A stretch of 64,000 nucleotides of DNA from Paraburkholderia antibiotica (GCF_012927125.1 NZ_JABBFZ010000005.1:124001-188000); one strand, 5' to 3'. Shown: positions 25,367 through 34,832, counted from the first letter of the stretch. Notes: generated from the letters alone by a model not told the origin. Program-made: numbers and translations.

Positions 25367-26359
25367 TTAGACGGCCTTGGGCGCGACGTCGTCGACCCTG
25401 ACTTCGGGCGGCGGATGGTCGGGCAGCGTGTCGACCGGCTTGCCCGAGTCGCGCCAGGCTTCCATGCCGCCGCGCAACGGCAGCACGTCGGAGAAACCGG
25501 CCTCGCTCAACTGCTTGGCCATCCATGCCGCGGAAATCTCGTTCGGACACGAACAGTAGATCACCAGTTTCTGATCGTGCGGATAGGCGGCGACGATGCC
25601 GTCGAGCTGCCGTTCGTCGGCGAATTGCGCGCCGGGAATCACGAACGGATCGAGCTTGCGCTTCTCCTCCGAACGGATGTCGAACACGACCGGCGCGCGG
25701 CCGGTCGCGTACAGCTTCGAGAGTTCGTCGACCTCGATGCGCGCCGACGCGAGCTTCGCGATCAACTGACGACGCCGGACCCACCGGTACGCCGCATACA
25801 GCACCAGCAACGCGCCGACGACGAGCGCGGCGGTGCGGCCGAGCCGGCCGGCGATCGCGAACAGCATGTCGATCTGCCGCGCGAACAGCGCACCGATGAT
25901 GAGCCCGGTGCCGGACCACAGCGCGGCGCCGACGCCGTCGTAGGTGAGGAAGGTGCGGTAGCGGGTGCCCATCGCGCCGGCCATCGGGATCGACACGATC
26001 GACAGGCCCGGGACGAACTTCGCGACCGCCAGCACGCGCACGCCCCAGCGGCCGAAAAAGCGCTCGGTCTTTTTTACACAGGTGTCACGCGACAGCGACA
26101 GCCGGCAGATCGTCTTCAGCGTATTGCCGCCGTAGATGCGGCCGGCGAGATACCACGCGCTGTCGCCGAGCAGCGTCGCGAAGATCGACAGCACGAGGAC
26201 CGGCAGCAGTTGCGTGCCGACCGAACCGGGGTGCATCGCGGCCATGGCGCCGAACAGTACGAGCGACGGCATGGCCGGCACCGGCAAGCCGAGCGAAGCG
26301 GCCAGCACGTTCACGAAGACGAGCGCTGGCCCATATTGCTCGACGAGGTCATGTAGCAT
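25367..26359 (-). CDS. DedA-family membrane protein with C-terminal rhodanese domain
   Basis: 330 residues. The N-terminal 200 are a DedA/VTT domain with GLPVPAMPSLVLFGAMA, LGDSAWYLAGRIYG and the hallmark RFFGRWGVRVLAVAKFVPGLSIVSIPMAG region (flippase-type undecaprenyl-phosphate or lipid transporters). A tail of two basic residues-rich turns leads to a cytoplasmic rhodanese-like domain (about 220-320) with VVFDIRSEEKRK and the putative active loop YCSCPNE, in which the first cysteine would be catalytic. The ATG at 26357-26359 is preferred; an upstream in-frame start would add a basic, poorly conserved extension. The fusion suggests a link between membrane transport and sulfur or redox signalling. 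Confidence 0.85.
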   Translation of the reverse strand: MLHDLVEQYGPALVFVNVLAASLGLPVPAMPSLVLFGAMAAMHPGSVGTQLLPVLVLSIFATLLGDSAWYLAGRIYGGNTLKTICRLSLSRDTCVKKTERFFGRWGVRVLAVAKFVPGLSIVSIPMAGAMGTRYRTFLTYDGVGAALWSGTGLIIGALFARQIDMLFAIAGRLGRTAALVVGALLVLYAAYRWVRRRQLIAKLASARIEVDELSKLYATGRAPVVFDIRSEEKRKLDPFVIPGAQFADERQLDGIVAAYPHDQKLVIYCSCPNEISAAWMAKQLSEAGFSDVLPLRGGMEAWRDSGKPVDTLPDHPPPEVRVDDVAPKAV

Positions 26360-26849
26360 CGGTTTACATCCGCGGCCCTTGCGGGCGCAGCGCGGTAAGG
26401 AGTGCAAAGGGGAATGCAAGGATTATGGACAGTATTTTCAAGACGTGCAAAACGGCTCGAAAATCGGCCCGCTATGTGGCGGGGGTTGGGGTGTTATCGG
26501 CGGGTCGTTCGGGCGGGATCGGGCTGGAGGTGGCTTGGGTTCGCGATGTGGCTTGAGTGTGGGCTGAGAAGGCCGATGCACCAACCGCGCGCGGCGGCGC
26601 GCCGCGCTGGGCGCGAACTCGATCGCGGCTGGGCGTGGTGCGGCGTGTGCTAAAACTCGTAGGAAAACGCGGATCGGCGCCGCAGGTAAAGCGAAGAAAG
26701 AACGAAAAGCGCAACGGCGTGCGCCGACGAGGCCAATGCGAACCTTGCCGCGCATCCGCGGCGACGCGGGACGGAGGAGGGAGAGAAACCGGCACGACGC
26801 GCGGCGCGCACGCTTTCGCGTTGCGCCGCGTGGCGGCCGCTACTGACAA
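26360..26849. other. Intergenic region, no gene seen
   Basis: GC-rich gap between the DedA-rhodanese start and a small minus-strand gene. Several overlapping open frames exist on both strands, but all are arginine- and alanine-rich shadows without starts or motifs. No convincing repeat or hairpin was seen. Confidence 0.4.
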
Positions 26850-27101
26850 TTACTGACGATGATTGTGCTGCTCGCCCGGCAATTCGGCGCCGTGCGCGCG
26901 GATCGCGGCAATCAGTTCGGCAGGCGTGATTTCGTAGCGCACTTCGCGATGAATGCCCGGCTTGCGCTCATCGACTTCGATCAGCAGGATGCCTTTGCCG
27001 TCTTCGGTCGATTCGAGGCGCAGCGAGCGGAGTTCGCGCGCCGTTGCGTCGTCGTATTCGGTGAGCAGGGCCATTGACCCGGAAGACCCGGTAATGCGCA
27101 T
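26850..27101 (-). CDS. Small conserved hypothetical protein
   Basis: 83 residues beginning MRITGSSGSMALL, with AAGGA upstream on the minus strand. It contains alternating strand-like stretches (GILLIEVDERK, REVRYEITPAELIAAIRAHG) suggesting a small alpha/beta fold. No signal peptide. No family recognised; codon use is like neighbouring core genes, so it is likely real. Confidence 0.6.
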   Translation of the reverse strand: MRITGSSGSMALLTEYDDATARELRSLRLESTEDGKGILLIEVDERKPGIHREVRYEITPAELIAAIRAHGAELPGEQHNHRQ

Positions 27102-27355
27102 CGAAGTAGTCCTTGTTACGTTGTTGATCGAACCATTGTACGGGTAGGACGGCATGCCGTCTGGCGTATGCCATTTCTACCTGTGGCCTTGCCTGTACGT
27201 TGCCCCGCGTGCCGTCGGGTGAAGCTCGAGTGACGCGCTTCGCCGGGCGGGATGCTCAGTTTAACGCGACTGCCCGCCGCTACGGATGCATTTTTCGTGC
27301 CCCTTCGCGCCGCGTCGCCCGCTTCCCGTTGTCATGCTGCTGACGCACGGCCGGG

Positions 27356-27961
27356 TTAGGGCCGCGGTGGCTCGGCGGCGCCTGTGTGCGTCTGTAGGCG
27401 CTCCAGTTCATGCAGCTCGGCGGCGCGCAACGGAGCGTCGCCGTCGAGGAAAAATTCGTCCAGTTGCGGCGGCGCGGCCGTGGTGTCGCTGAGCATGGCG
27501 TGGGCCTGCCCGCGATGATGGATCTGGTGGACGAACAGATGCGCGAGCACCGCGCCGACGCTTTCATGGTGGATGCCCACAGCCGGCCCGCGATCGATCC
27601 GCACGCCGCGCCGCAGATCGTCGCCGTCGAGCGCCGCGCAGAAGGCGAGCAGCTGACGGTCGCTCCGCGCCTGCGCATCCCACAGGTCGGCTGCGCGCGG
27701 ATAGGGCAATTCGTTATCGAAAATGGTGAGGCCGGCGCCGCCGTCGATCAGCGCGTCGAAGTAGTAACGGTCGATCAGCAGGAGGTGGTTCAACGTGAGC
27801 TGCAGCGATGGGAAAAAACTCACCCGGCGCGCGGCGAAGGCGTCGTCGGTGAGGGTCAGGCAGGCGCGGTACAGCCGCAGGTTCGACCACGCGTTATTGC
27901 GTGCCATCGCGGTGAAGTGCGCGGCGAGCGGATCGGCGTGAGGTGGGGTGACCAGGCGCAT
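27356..27961 (-). CDS. DinB-like metalloprotein
   Basis: 201 residues with the four-helix DinB/YfiT-like fold. Metal-ligand histidines are visible in TLNHLLLIDRYYFD and in the C-terminal HLFVHQIHHRGQAHAML, the family hallmark. Members include DNA-damage-induced proteins and thiol-dependent enzymes (for example mycothiol or bacillithiol transferases); the reaction here is not known. It stands alone on the minus strand. Confidence 0.85.
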   Translation of the reverse strand: MRLVTPPHADPLAAHFTAMARNNAWSNLRLYRACLTLTDDAFAARRVSFFPSLQLTLNHLLLIDRYYFDALIDGGAGLTIFDNELPYPRAADLWDAQARSDRQLLAFCAALDGDDLRRGVRIDRGPAVGIHHESVGAVLAHLFVHQIHHRGQAHAMLSDTTAAPPQLDEFFLDGDAPLRAAELHELERLQTHTGAAEPPRP

Positions 27962-28363
27962 GGCGGCCTCCGGTAGGCGGGCGTGGGGGATGGGCGGGTC
28001 TCAGTGTGAGCGGGTGCGCCGGGCGCGGCAAGTCGCGGTCGATGGCTCCCGTATTCCTCACCTTTCGTGCGGACTGTTTGCTGGGCTGGTGAGGGCGACG
28101 TACGGCGTCCTGCGATCCAAAAAAAAGCCCGTCCGGAATGGGACGGGCCTTTAAACGCCGTTGTTACTCGGGTCAGCCGCCCTCGCAACGATTGGGTGCT
28201 GACGGTTTCTATCGTCATGCGCGGCGAGCGCGTTGTCGAGGTGGGACTAATGCGGATCTGTCAGAACAAAGAGGGCGGATTTGGCTGCGCCGGTAAAGCA
28301 CGAGCTTTTATATTGGGTCCCCAATTTCAGTGGGGGCGATATCGCCGTCATGACGGTGAGCCC
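27962..28363. other. Intergenic region with one hairpin
   Basis: Separates the DinB gene from the accessory island. It contains the hairpin at 28127-28148 and marks the change to lower GC on the right. No gene supported. Confidence 0.5.
28127..28148. terminator. Hairpin, probable terminator
   Basis: GCCCGTCC (28127-28134) pairs with GGACGGGC (28141-28148) around a 6-base loop, with A-rich sequence before and CTTT after. It is placed to terminate the minus-strand lysozyme-like gene (A run becomes U run on that strand). Confidence 0.65.
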
Positions 28364-28927
28364 TCACTCTTGCAAGGCAGCCGAGAATTCGTTTGCCGCC
28401 GCGCGGGTAATCCATTTGTTCAGTTCTCCGCTCTTGATCGGCCCATGATGCTGCGTCGTAAATCGCAGCAGTCGGGCGCAGTATTCGATGGCGAACGGAT
28501 GATTGCTTTTGGTGACCTCTCGAAACCTCGTGCAGTCGTCGGCTCCTGCGACTTCGATGGTCAAGTTTCGGAGCGACGCATCGAAATTCATCGAGTCGCC
28601 GGAGACCTGGAAGGCTCCCGCTTCCATCGTGCACGGCTTGTCAGAGGCGGGATTGGTGATATCCACGCCCTCGTTCCAGTTCCAGGAGCTTTCGAAGCCC
28701 GCTAATACACGCAGCACTTCCAGCATGACCGCTTTGCGATAGATGAGGTTGTCCGCCGGATAGGGGCCGAGCTGGTCGGCAACCCAGGAGTAAATTTCGT
28801 TGGTTGGGCGCGGCTGGAATATTTCGTCCGCGGCAGTTTTTCCCCAACTGACCAGTGCATTCAAAAAATCTGTTGGTGCGACTCCACGGTTGTACACCGG
28901 CTTCTTGTACGCCTGGAACTGCGACAT
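28364..28927 (-). CDS. Lysozyme-like protein (candidate peptidoglycan hydrolase)
   Basis: 187 residues, no signal peptide. The central AGFESSWNWNEGVD and EAGAFQVSGDS segments look like the catalytic Glu (ESSW) and the following GxFQ motif of lysozyme/transglycosylase-fold enzymes. The C-terminal AIEYCARLLRFTTQHHGP and TRAAANEFSAAL are helical. GAGGAG lies 9 bases upstream of the start at 28927. Lack of an export signal means it would need lysis, a holin or a contact-dependent secretion system to reach the wall, or it acts otherwise. The family is assigned from motif shape only. Confidence 0.6.
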   Translation of the reverse strand: MSQFQAYKKPVYNRGVAPTDFLNALVSWGKTAADEIFQPRPTNEIYSWVADQLGPYPADNLIYRKAVMLEVLRVLAGFESSWNWNEGVDITNPASDKPCTMEAGAFQVSGDSMNFDASLRNLTIEVAGADDCTRFREVTKSNHPFAIEYCARLLRFTTQHHGPIKSGELNKWITRAAANEFSAALQE

Positions 28928-29811
28928 TGGGCATCTCCTCGAGTAAGAGAACCGCGGGTTGAAAAGAATGTTCAACAGGGAGCTGCGACCATGCATTCGG
29001 GGATGCGGCATGGAGCGTAAGACATCAAACGATGTTATGTATCGGTAAAAACCGGTCGATAACAATCATAAAAAATATTCACATTAGAGCGATCGGACGG
29101 TTCTCATGCTATGCGCGGGTGAATAAGCTGAGCCGTAGTGTTCTTCAATCGAAGTGAAAATATTCCGCTGAGCGATAACATATTGATTGCGAGATTACAG
29201 CAAGCTGGTTTATTGCGCTATCTGTCTATCGGAGCGTTTACGGATCTGAAAGTATGGGTGGCAGATTAATATAACTTCCATGGGAAACTCTCTCATATCC
29301 GGATGCGCTTGACTAGTTGTTCCTCTATTCCCAGGTAAAAGCCCTGGTCGATAGTGAGCAGTGGTGAAATGTTAAAACTTCTTGTTTGCCGGAAAATGCA
29401 TGCTAATGTACAGGCATGCTCACGCTCCGGACGGGGAGGCTGCCACGGGCAGGGGGCGCGGAGAATTCCAGTCATTCCAGTTTTCAGTTTCAGAGTGCTC
29501 TGCTCGGCATGATGTTGAGTCCATTTTTCTCGTGAGTTTCTATGGGGTAAACATCGCGAGATGCGAAATATCGGCCAATCATCGGTTTTAAGGATCTGCT
29601 GTTTTATTCGTTATGCATTAAGTGGAAATGCCGGGCGGGGATGGTCATTGAGTGGATAAATGTTTTAGGTGAATGGTCTGAAAATATTCGTTTTTGGATG
29701 TCATGACAGAAATATTTTCCATTGTCATGGAATACTGATTTTTCGTTTTTCCGGAGAATAAAGAAGAAGAGGTACTAATAAAGAATAGCGCCAGACGCTG
29801 AGGGGACCTAT
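28928..29811. other. Long AT-rich intergenic region
   Basis: 884 bases of clearly lower GC than the surrounding core genes, between divergent genes of the accessory island. Frames of 60-70 codons are present but without ribosome sites or recognisable products. It probably carries promoters for both flanking genes; an unannotated small RNA cannot be excluded. Confidence 0.4.
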
Positions 29812-31404
29812 ATGAATAAGCGTGCATTTTGCATCGTCGTGTCGTGTGGGCTGCTGGCCGGTTGTGCATCATCGACGTTCATCGGCTACACGGATACCGG
29901 TTGTTCGCAGCCGCAGTTGAACGCGGTCGATGTCCGTTCTCAGGCGCACAGCGAAACGGACCTGAGCCTGCTGTTGTTCGACGACGATTCTGTCCGACCT
30001 ATGGACGCCCAATCGAAGTCGGACGCGCTCGCGTATATCAGCAGCCATGGCGGTTCTATGTCACTTGGCGCCGGATACGGCGAAGGTATCCAATCCGCAT
30101 CTGCCGCGGATATTCAGCTTGGCCGCAAGCTGATGTCTGAACAGAGGTCTAGACAGACGTCTATACAGAGTGAGGACGACGCGAAGAAGGCGCTCGCGGA
30201 ATTCGGTTTGAATATCCCTGTTTCAACTTTCGAGGCACTGGAAAGCGCATCTGAGCCGACTGCCGATATCTGTGCGAATACGGAACTCGTCTCGCCAGAA
30301 ACCGCGCAGGTGCGGGCCGATGAGGCAAGTGCCTTTGTTGCGAGTATCGGGCAGCGGCAATTGGGTCTGGAGCCGGCCGCGATGTCGAATGGACAACAAC
30401 AGATTGAACTGGGCAAATTTTCGCGAGCTGACAGGAATGTAGTGCACGAAGCGCTGCGATTACATTCAACCGCGGCGTTTTGCGCGATGGCGCAGGATCG
30501 CGTGGGCAAGATGGCCCGAGTTTTTACTCACCAAATCAACGTGCAGAACAACGTGCAGAGCGATGCGGAGCTATCCGCCTTCGGTGCCCAGGTCAAGGCG
30601 GCGCGATCCGCTTTGGACGCGGCCACATTTCTGGTTGTTTACGAGTCGGCATATTTTCGGAACGGGCATGTGGTCTCCGCATCGGTGGATACGCAGGCTA
30701 TGGCCACGCAGCTTGTAAAAGATCTGCCCAAAGATATTCAGAGCGTGCTTGACCAGAACACGGCAGAGAAAAATGCGCTGATCAGCACGATTGACTCGAA
30801 ACTGCAGAGCCTTTGCCAGCAGAAAACGGGAGATTCAAAATCCGTCTGTCTGCTGACGGGATCGCTGGGCGCAACGAGCTTTGTTTCCAGATCGGGGCAA
30901 TCCATCCAGTTTTCGGGTGTCAGCGTTTCCGTCGGTGAGAAAGGTGAATTGCGACCGAATTTCGAGTATCCGAAGGTGGCGAGCTTCGCGCCACAGATAG
31001 TGAGAGTTTTTGTCGAAGCGTTATTTGACGCGTCTGCGCCGCTTGTTCCGGCAGTCGCGACATCCACGGCCTGTACTAACCACCTCTATCCCGCATCTCA
31101 GTGCCTTGCTGCCGTAACGGCGGCTGATCTCGCCAAGCCGGGGTCGGTCGCATGGACAATAGGTCGAATCGATACCCACGCTGCAACGGCGGACGCGTTT
31201 GCCACCTCTCTGACTGCATCTGCCATCAGAGGCGCCAATATCGCCGCATTGAACAACGAAGCGCTTGCCGATTCGATCGCGGCCCTCGCTGGTGTCACGA
31301 TGCGAAAAACCGTCGAAAAAGTCGAATGGAGTCGCTCGGCTGCGGATCAACCCGGCGGCGCGTGTTCGAGAAAGAGCTTTCTGGCGACAGACATTCGGGA
31401 TTAG
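29812..31404 (+). CDS. Large lipoprotein of unknown function
   Basis: 530 residues with signal MNKRAFCIVVSCG and lipobox LAGC (Cys18), followed by ASS, so probably an outer-membrane lipoprotein. Helical, Ala/Ser/Gln-rich body with a possible coiled-coil part around residues 90-130 and 215-330. Cysteines come in pairs (SLCQQK/SVCLL; TACTNH/SQCLA), suggesting periplasmic disulfides. No known domain recognised. GAGGGG lies before the ATG. It is the first gene of a three-gene rightward run with the protease and the NlpC/CHAP-like hydrolase (gaps of 39 and 10 bases). Confidence 0.75.
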   Translation: MNKRAFCIVVSCGLLAGCASSTFIGYTDTGCSQPQLNAVDVRSQAHSETDLSLLLFDDDSVRPMDAQSKSDALAYISSHGGSMSLGAGYGEGIQSASAADIQLGRKLMSEQRSRQTSIQSEDDAKKALAEFGLNIPVSTFEALESASEPTADICANTELVSPETAQVRADEASAFVASIGQRQLGLEPAAMSNGQQQIELGKFSRADRNVVHEALRLHSTAAFCAMAQDRVGKMARVFTHQINVQNNVQSDAELSAFGAQVKAARSALDAATFLVVYESAYFRNGHVVSASVDTQAMATQLVKDLPKDIQSVLDQNTAEKNALISTIDSKLQSLCQQKTGDSKSVCLLTGSLGATSFVSRSGQSIQFSGVSVSVGEKGELRPNFEYPKVASFAPQIVRVFVEALFDASAPLVPAVATSTACTNHLYPASQCLAAVTAADLAKPGSVAWTIGRIDTHAATADAFATSLTASAIRGANIAALNNEALADSIAALAGVTMRKTVEKVEWSRSAADQPGGACSRKSFLATDIRD

Positions 31405-31443
31405 TAGGCCTGCATAGAGCATTATTCGAAAACGAGGGAAAAA

Positions 31444-32919
31444 ATGCCAGCTCGTGGATCTATATCGATCTCGCTTGTCATTTTTCTCGGCACCGGGATA
31501 CCGACTCCGTCTGCATTCGCGCAGACAGACATTGCCGTGCGCGACAAAGCTTCGATTCTCCGCATAACGTGTTCATGGGATCAAGGTGAAAAAGTGAGTA
31601 TGGGAACGGGAATCGTCGTGAGCGATTCGGGACTCGTGCTGACGGCCGCGCATGTCATTCCCGATATCGCCGCAACCGAACCCCTGCTTTGCTATGGCTA
31701 CCCTGGCGGCTTTAGCGACTCCGCATTCAAGCTCGTTCGAACATCGAATGTCGACCGTGGTGCAACCGTCGACATCGGGTATTTGCAGGCCGAAAATCCG
31801 ACGGGCCTGAAGAAGATAGGTCTCGATTCAAAATCTCCTGTCGAGACCCAGGCGGACATTATTGTTGCCGGTAGCAGGCGCGACTCTCAGGTCGCTTACT
31901 ATCACGGAACGATTGCAACGGCGCCACAGTTGAACAAGGTTGTCGACACCGACGTCGATATATGGCCGGGGTTTAGCGGGGGGCCCGTCTATCTCAAGGC
32001 GACCCGGCAAATCATAGGCTTTGTGCACTCGGGTATTCCCAATTCGGAATTCAAGGAAAAGAACGGGCTCGCGGGCGAGGAAATGGGCCACGCCCGGGTC
32101 ATCATGTTCAAATCCGTCGCGGCGAAAATAAATAGCATCATTGCGGAGAACGAGAAACGTCGCTTCTCTCCGTCCGAGACCAATTTGAGGCTGACCCTGC
32201 TTTCCATGACAAACGGATCTATCGAGGCCGGGTCAACCACGATGCAGACGCTGGATTTCAGCGATATCACCGATGCGACCGCGAAAGCGCTTGTCTCGCA
32301 AGATGTTCGCTTCGATGCGGAGGGCAAGTCGAGTGGCGCTAATGCAAAGAACGGCGCGGGCGTGCTCTACAAGACATGGTTCGATTCTTCGAAAATGCGA
32401 TGGCCGGAGGAACAAAAATCCACGGGCGTTGAAGATCGAAAACTGATCGATGGATACGCCGGTTGGATGAATTCTGACAGTTACAAACAAACCAAATACT
32501 GGAATGAACCTGAATCCCACTCGAAAATCGCCGCGCCTGTCTGGAACGAAAATTTCGACTGGAATTCGGTGATTCCAGGTGCGAAGGCACTTGCGGCTCC
32601 CGTGCCGAGTGTCAACTGGATGAAGTCCGCTATGACGCCTCGCCATCTGAGCCAGGTGGAGATTGGTTATTCCATTTCGCTTGGTCATGTTGGTAACACG
32701 ACATTGCCTGTCAAAGCTTTTGCCGCCGAACCCGGATACAAGATCACGAGCTTCCAGATCGTCACCAGCGCAGCGAATGGAATCGTGGCGAATGCTCCAA
32801 TCCTGGGCGAGGACGCCAAATCAATCACCCAGACATATAAAGTCGATTTGCCCGCAGTCAAAGGAAATCCTCGAGCGTTTTTCGGGACGCTGATCACCAT
32901 CCAAAAACCGGCTGAATAA
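31444..32919 (+). CDS. Exported trypsin-like serine protease with unknown C-terminal domain
   Basis: 491 residues; Sec signal peptide ending near SAFAQ (residue 27). Chymotrypsin-fold domain (about 30-230) with a complete triad: LTAAHV (His70), TVDIGYL (Asp110) and GFSGGPV (Ser178). It therefore should be an active periplasmic endopeptidase, close to the S1C/DegP-type catalytic unit but without PDZ domains. Residues 240-491 form a second, unrecognised region with several aromatic strands. Situated between the large lipoprotein and the peptidoglycan hydrolase, it might process one of them. Confidence 0.8.
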   Translation: MPARGSISISLVIFLGTGIPTPSAFAQTDIAVRDKASILRITCSWDQGEKVSMGTGIVVSDSGLVLTAAHVIPDIAATEPLLCYGYPGGFSDSAFKLVRTSNVDRGATVDIGYLQAENPTGLKKIGLDSKSPVETQADIIVAGSRRDSQVAYYHGTIATAPQLNKVVDTDVDIWPGFSGGPVYLKATRQIIGFVHSGIPNSEFKEKNGLAGEEMGHARVIMFKSVAAKINSIIAENEKRRFSPSETNLRLTLLSMTNGSIEAGSTTMQTLDFSDITDATAKALVSQDVRFDAEGKSSGANAKNGAGVLYKTWFDSSKMRWPEEQKSTGVEDRKLIDGYAGWMNSDSYKQTKYWNEPESHSKIAAPVWNENFDWNSVIPGAKALAAPVPSVNWMKSAMTPRHLSQVEIGYSISLGHVGNTTLPVKAFAAEPGYKITSFQIVTSAANGIVANAPILGEDAKSITQTYKVDLPAVKGNPRAFFGTLITIQKPAE

Positions 32920-32929
32920 AGGGGGAATC

Positions 32930-33640
32930 ATGAACCGGCGTGATTTTTTCGGACACTCCGCAGCGATCTCCGTCTCACTCGCGATGACGGCACCACGCGC
33001 CATTGCGGCAGTTCAGCCCGATCCTGTTTTACAGGGGGATATTGACTACTACGATACGGGCGACTCGTTACCTCATGACATTCCCTTCGGTACGAATCCC
33101 GCGCTCGATGAAGAACGGAAACTTGCCCAGCAGATTCTCGAGGCAGCACCGAGAACGGGATCGCTTCAGGACATCGAATACTATTTCATGAATCTTACCG
33201 TGCGGAATAAGGATGGCGAGCTCTACAGCTCGCAGTGGAAGGATCGATGGAATCCGGTCATCGTGCAGTTTTTTAGCTCGACCGCCAGCACCGCACATAA
33301 CGACCTCGTTCCATGGTGCGCAGCATTTCAGAACTGGTGCCTCGACAGACTGGGATATAAAGGGACCAACAGTGCGTCGTCGGGATCGTTCAGAAAATAC
33401 GGAATCAAGGTAACCGATCCCCAGCCTGGTGACTTCGTCGTGTTTCAGGACAAAGATCCCGATGCGGCCAAACAGGGACATGGACACGTCGCTCTGTTTC
33501 TATATCGGGACCATGACCGGTTGTTCGTGCTCGGCGGAAACCAGCACGCCGGAAAACACTTTACGTCCGTCAACGTTTCTCACTTTCCACTGGTTGGCTA
33601 CATGCCGATAGACAGCTACCGGAGGCCGGTGAAGAAGTGA
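32930..33640 (+). CDS. Tat-exported NlpC/P60- or CHAP-like hydrolase (TIGR02594-type)
   Basis: 236 residues. The start MNRRDFFGHSAAISVSLAMT is a twin-arginine signal. The C-terminal domain matches the TIGR02594-type cysteine hydrolase pattern: VPWCAAFQNWCLDRLGYKG (catalytic Cys130), DPQPGDFVVF, GHGHVALFLY (His186) and VLGGNQ (Asn204). Such domains cleave amide or peptide bonds in peptidoglycan. The region between (40-110) is unassigned. GGGGG lies before the start, 10 bases after the protease stop. Confidence 0.8.
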   Translation: MNRRDFFGHSAAISVSLAMTAPRAIAAVQPDPVLQGDIDYYDTGDSLPHDIPFGTNPALDEERKLAQQILEAAPRTGSLQDIEYYFMNLTVRNKDGELYSSQWKDRWNPVIVQFFSSTASTAHNDLVPWCAAFQNWCLDRLGYKGTNSASSGSFRKYGIKVTDPQPGDFVVFQDKDPDAAKQGHGHVALFLYRDHDRLFVLGGNQHAGKHFTSVNVSHFPLVGYMPIDSYRRPVKK

Positions 33641-33776
33641 GTGGTTCGCGTGGAATGCCTGCCATGTGGGCCAGTCGGTCTACTCGTAAAGTCGATATGT
33701 GCTCCACCGTCGCGACGAGATATTTACTGGGCGATATGCGGGTGTGACGGTGCCTGCCAAGCCGGAGAATATTCTC

Positions 33777-33878
33777 TTGATTCCGAAATTGCGTGGCGTT
33801 CTCGCTTTTCTCTGCCTTTTGATCGCTGGTTGTACGTCAGTACCTACTAAACCGGCTGCAGCAAAAAATCAGCAGTAG
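33777..33878 (+). CDS. 33-residue lipoprotein, TTG start
   Basis: A short frame with signal-like LRGVLAFLCLLIAGC: basic start, hydrophobic core and a perfect lipobox IAGC (Cys19), leaving only a 14-residue mature tail (TSVPTKPAAAKNQQ). GGAG at 33764-33767 lies nine bases before the TTG at 33777. Too short for ordinary gene finders. It resembles entericidin/lysis-type small lipoproteins in architecture, though not in sequence I can name. It follows the hydrolase gene and faces the amidase gene. Confidence 0.55.
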   Translation: MIPKLRGVLAFLCLLIAGCTSVPTKPAAAKNQQ

Positions 33879-33887
33879 AAGCGACGA

Positions 33888-34832
33888 CTATTCGCACTTT
33901 TCTCCGAGTGCGACGAGCTTCTCGCAAACAGCGCGTCCCCAGCGGGCAAGATCGAAATTACGCGGATCGTCGTGACCATCGGCTATACCGCGGTCGATGG
34001 CGACGTGGTATGCGGGCACAAGCCACTGCCGCGCGCGTGAGCTGGCGTCCAGGTAAGCCAGAGCAAGCCGGTCATATTGCGCATCGGTGAAGCCGGGCGT
34101 TTGTGCGATCCGGTCATTTCGACAATCGCCTTTCCCGTTTAATGGCGATTCTCCGGGACGCAGATCGACCGCTCGCAGCTGGACATTCTCTACATGCAGG
34201 AAAATGCCGCGCGCGCGTTGGCCGACAACGTGCTCCAACTTTGTCGCTCTCCATGGCACCGAAAAATCACGCCCTTGTGGGCGGATCGATTTACCGTCGC
34301 GCGTGATAAATAGATGCGCCTCTTCGCTGTCTTGCCATCGTTGCTTGAGATTCGAGGACGCAGACGGAGAGTCGGATCCGGAAAATTTCCCGGTCTGCGT
34401 GCACACGTTAAGACTCGTGTCGTGAATAACGAAGTATCTAGCCGCAGGATGACCGTTCGCCAAGGAGTGGGAAACAGGTTGATCGAGCGGGCCACCGATG
34501 TCGTTTTCGCTTATTCCGTGAGCGTGGAGATAAGATCGAAACTTTTCCGTGTCCAGGGTGAATTCCCGAGTCATGAGCGACTCGAGTGGCGCGGGTAACG
34601 ATGCGCCTCTGGCAGGGGCCTGGTGATCGTTTTCGTCCGGTTGCAGAAGGCATTTCGCCTGTTCGAGGCGCGTGCCCGAGAATTGGAGTGTCGAGCTATC
34701 GAAACCGCATCCGGTCGCCCCCGTTGCGAGGGTGGGGACGGCGGCGGTCGTCAGGGCTACCAGGGTAAAACGCCGGATTAACTGGGGTAAATGCGCCGCG
34801 TTGTGGGCATGCGGTTGTCGGGAATTGGACAT
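33888..34832 (-). CDS. Exported N-acetylmuramoyl-L-alanine amidase-like protein (Amidase_2 type)
   Basis: 314 residues. Signal peptide after LIRRFTLVALTTAAVPTLATG (cleavage about residue 40); the double arginine may allow Tat export. The AmpD-like core shows ARYFVIHDTS (His137), GIFLHVEN (His213) and ADGHDDPRNFDLARW (His287, Asp289), compatible with the zinc ligands and the H-x-DP-FDW motif of the family. It would remove stem peptides from muramic acid in the periplasm. GGAGG precedes the start. It is convergent with the protease/hydrolase run and closes the island. Confidence 0.75.
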   Translation of the reverse strand: MSNSRQPHAHNAAHLPQLIRRFTLVALTTAAVPTLATGATGCGFDSSTLQFSGTRLEQAKCLLQPDENDHQAPARGASLPAPLESLMTREFTLDTEKFRSYLHAHGISENDIGGPLDQPVSHSLANGHPAARYFVIHDTSLNVCTQTGKFSGSDSPSASSNLKQRWQDSEEAHLFITRDGKSIRPQGRDFSVPWRATKLEHVVGQRARGIFLHVENVQLRAVDLRPGESPLNGKGDCRNDRIAQTPGFTDAQYDRLALAYLDASSRARQWLVPAYHVAIDRGIADGHDDPRNFDLARWGRAVCEKLVALGEKCE

